Shown here: positions 63,772 through 64,000 of the stretch, one piece after another
How the letters are laid out: each line of letters starts with the position of its first letter
How positions within the stretch are numbered: position 1 is the first letter of the stretch
Assembly: GCA_934438075.1 (NCBI GenBank)
Contig: CAKSBF010000003.1
Span: forward strand, 124,001 to 188,000
Length of the DNA stretch: 64,000 nt
Source of the DNA: an uncultured Clostridia bacterium
GTDB taxonomy: Bacteria; Bacillota; Clostridia; UBA1381; UBA9506
Direction: 5' to 3'
Made by a program: the position numbers and the translations under genes
The notes under the pieces: generated by a model
Told to the model about the DNA's origin: nothing
Seen by the model: the letters and a program-made list of their open reading frames with translations, nothing else
The model's database searches: none

Positions 63772-64000
63772 TATAACTTTTCAATTAAACCGCAAACAGC
63801 TTCCAATGCTTCATCTGCCTTGGCAGGATTTTTGCCGCCCGCCTGCGCAGAATCCGGCTTACCGCCACCGCCGCCGCCAGCTATTTTGGCAATCTCACGA
63901 ATAATATTTCCTGCATGTGCACCCTTTGCAACCGCAGTCTTTGTTGCCATAGTAATAAATGAAACCTTACCCTCCGCAACTGACGCTAATGCAACAAAAG
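63772..64000 (-). CDS. alaS: Alanyl-tRNA synthetase, C-terminal end (cut by the window)
   Basis: The minus strand from the right edge to the stop at about 63772 encodes the DHHA1-type C-terminus of AlaS: VALASVAEGKVSFITMATK, GAHAGNIIREIAKIAGGGG and GKPDSAQAGGKNP, ending LIEKL. The glycine-rich GGGGGGKPDSAQAGG segment is the family signature. The start is outside the window; the stop coordinate could be off by a base. Confidence 0.9.

Noticed and set aside
1..64000. tRNA, rRNA or phage/insertion-sequence remnants
   Set aside because: No cloverleaf, rRNA, transposase or inverted-repeat-bounded element was recognised; gaps between genes are all below about 300 bases.

Overview
The window looks like a chromosomal segment of an anaerobic, spore-forming, low-to-mid GC Clostridia-type Firmicute. 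The reasons are a YesM/YesN two-component pair, an LplABC-type sugar importer, SLH-anchored surface proteins, cdaA-cdaR, spoVAC, FabV, and strong GGAGG ribosome binding sites with TTGACA/TATAAT promoters. No rRNA, tRNA, CRISPR array, insertion sequence or phage gene was seen. The right edge cuts alaS. The left edge stops at the ribosome binding site of the next gene.

Region 1 (1-27506, all minus strand) is a large Gram-positive polysaccharide-utilisation locus. Reading in its own direction, a YesM/YesN sensor-regulator pair ends at a terminator (24043-24086). A promoter at 23962-23990 then starts a long operon. It encodes an N-terminal SLH surface protein, two importer permeases and a solute-binding lipoprotein. 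Next come three large secreted proteins built from DNRLRE (CBM96-like) and Ig-like modules. One of these carries a heparinase II/III-type lyase domain, and two end in SLH anchors. The operon finishes with an unsaturated glucuronyl hydrolase (GH88), a beta-propeller protein, a hexapeptide acyltransferase, a GH39 glycosidase, glucuronate isomerase and a UxuB-type reductase. The natural reading is: bind and cut a uronic-acid polysaccharide at the cell surface, import the oligosaccharides, remove the unsaturated uronate, and send glucuronate through fructuronate to mannonate. The importer ATPase is not encoded here.

Region 2 (27600-41323) is mixed. It holds a secreted stalk-domain protein, cdaA-cdaR for c-di-AMP, a TrmO-like protein, a heterodimeric ABC exporter with an AraC regulator, and the divergent uxaB-uxaA-uxaC operon for galacturonate with a second uronate isomerase. 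A class II aldolase follows, with four similar A-rich direct repeats over its promoter.

Region 3 (41324-53452, minus strand) is housekeeping: tig, clpP, clpX, rimM, trmD, a Nudix hydrolase, rarA, a methyltransferase, thiI, rsgA, rpe, thiN and fabV. Trigger factor carries an unusual Lys/Ala/Thr-rich tail resembling histone H1.

Region 4 (53453-64000) holds a secreted papain-like peptidase, a 50-residue membrane peptide overlapping spoVAC behind a sigma-G-like promoter, a degenerate stand-alone receiver, a second SLH surface protein related to the one in region 1, a MacA/MacB-type export system with a Gly/Met/Pro-rich tail, the rpsF-ssb-rpsR operon under a perfect-consensus promoter, a polysaccharide deacetylase and the end of alaS.

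The most novel-looking material is the surface-anchored lyase/CBM system with its unclassified propeller. The spoVAC-overlapping peptide, the degenerate receiver, the histone-like tail on trigger factor and the repeat array upstream of the aldolase also deserve a look.
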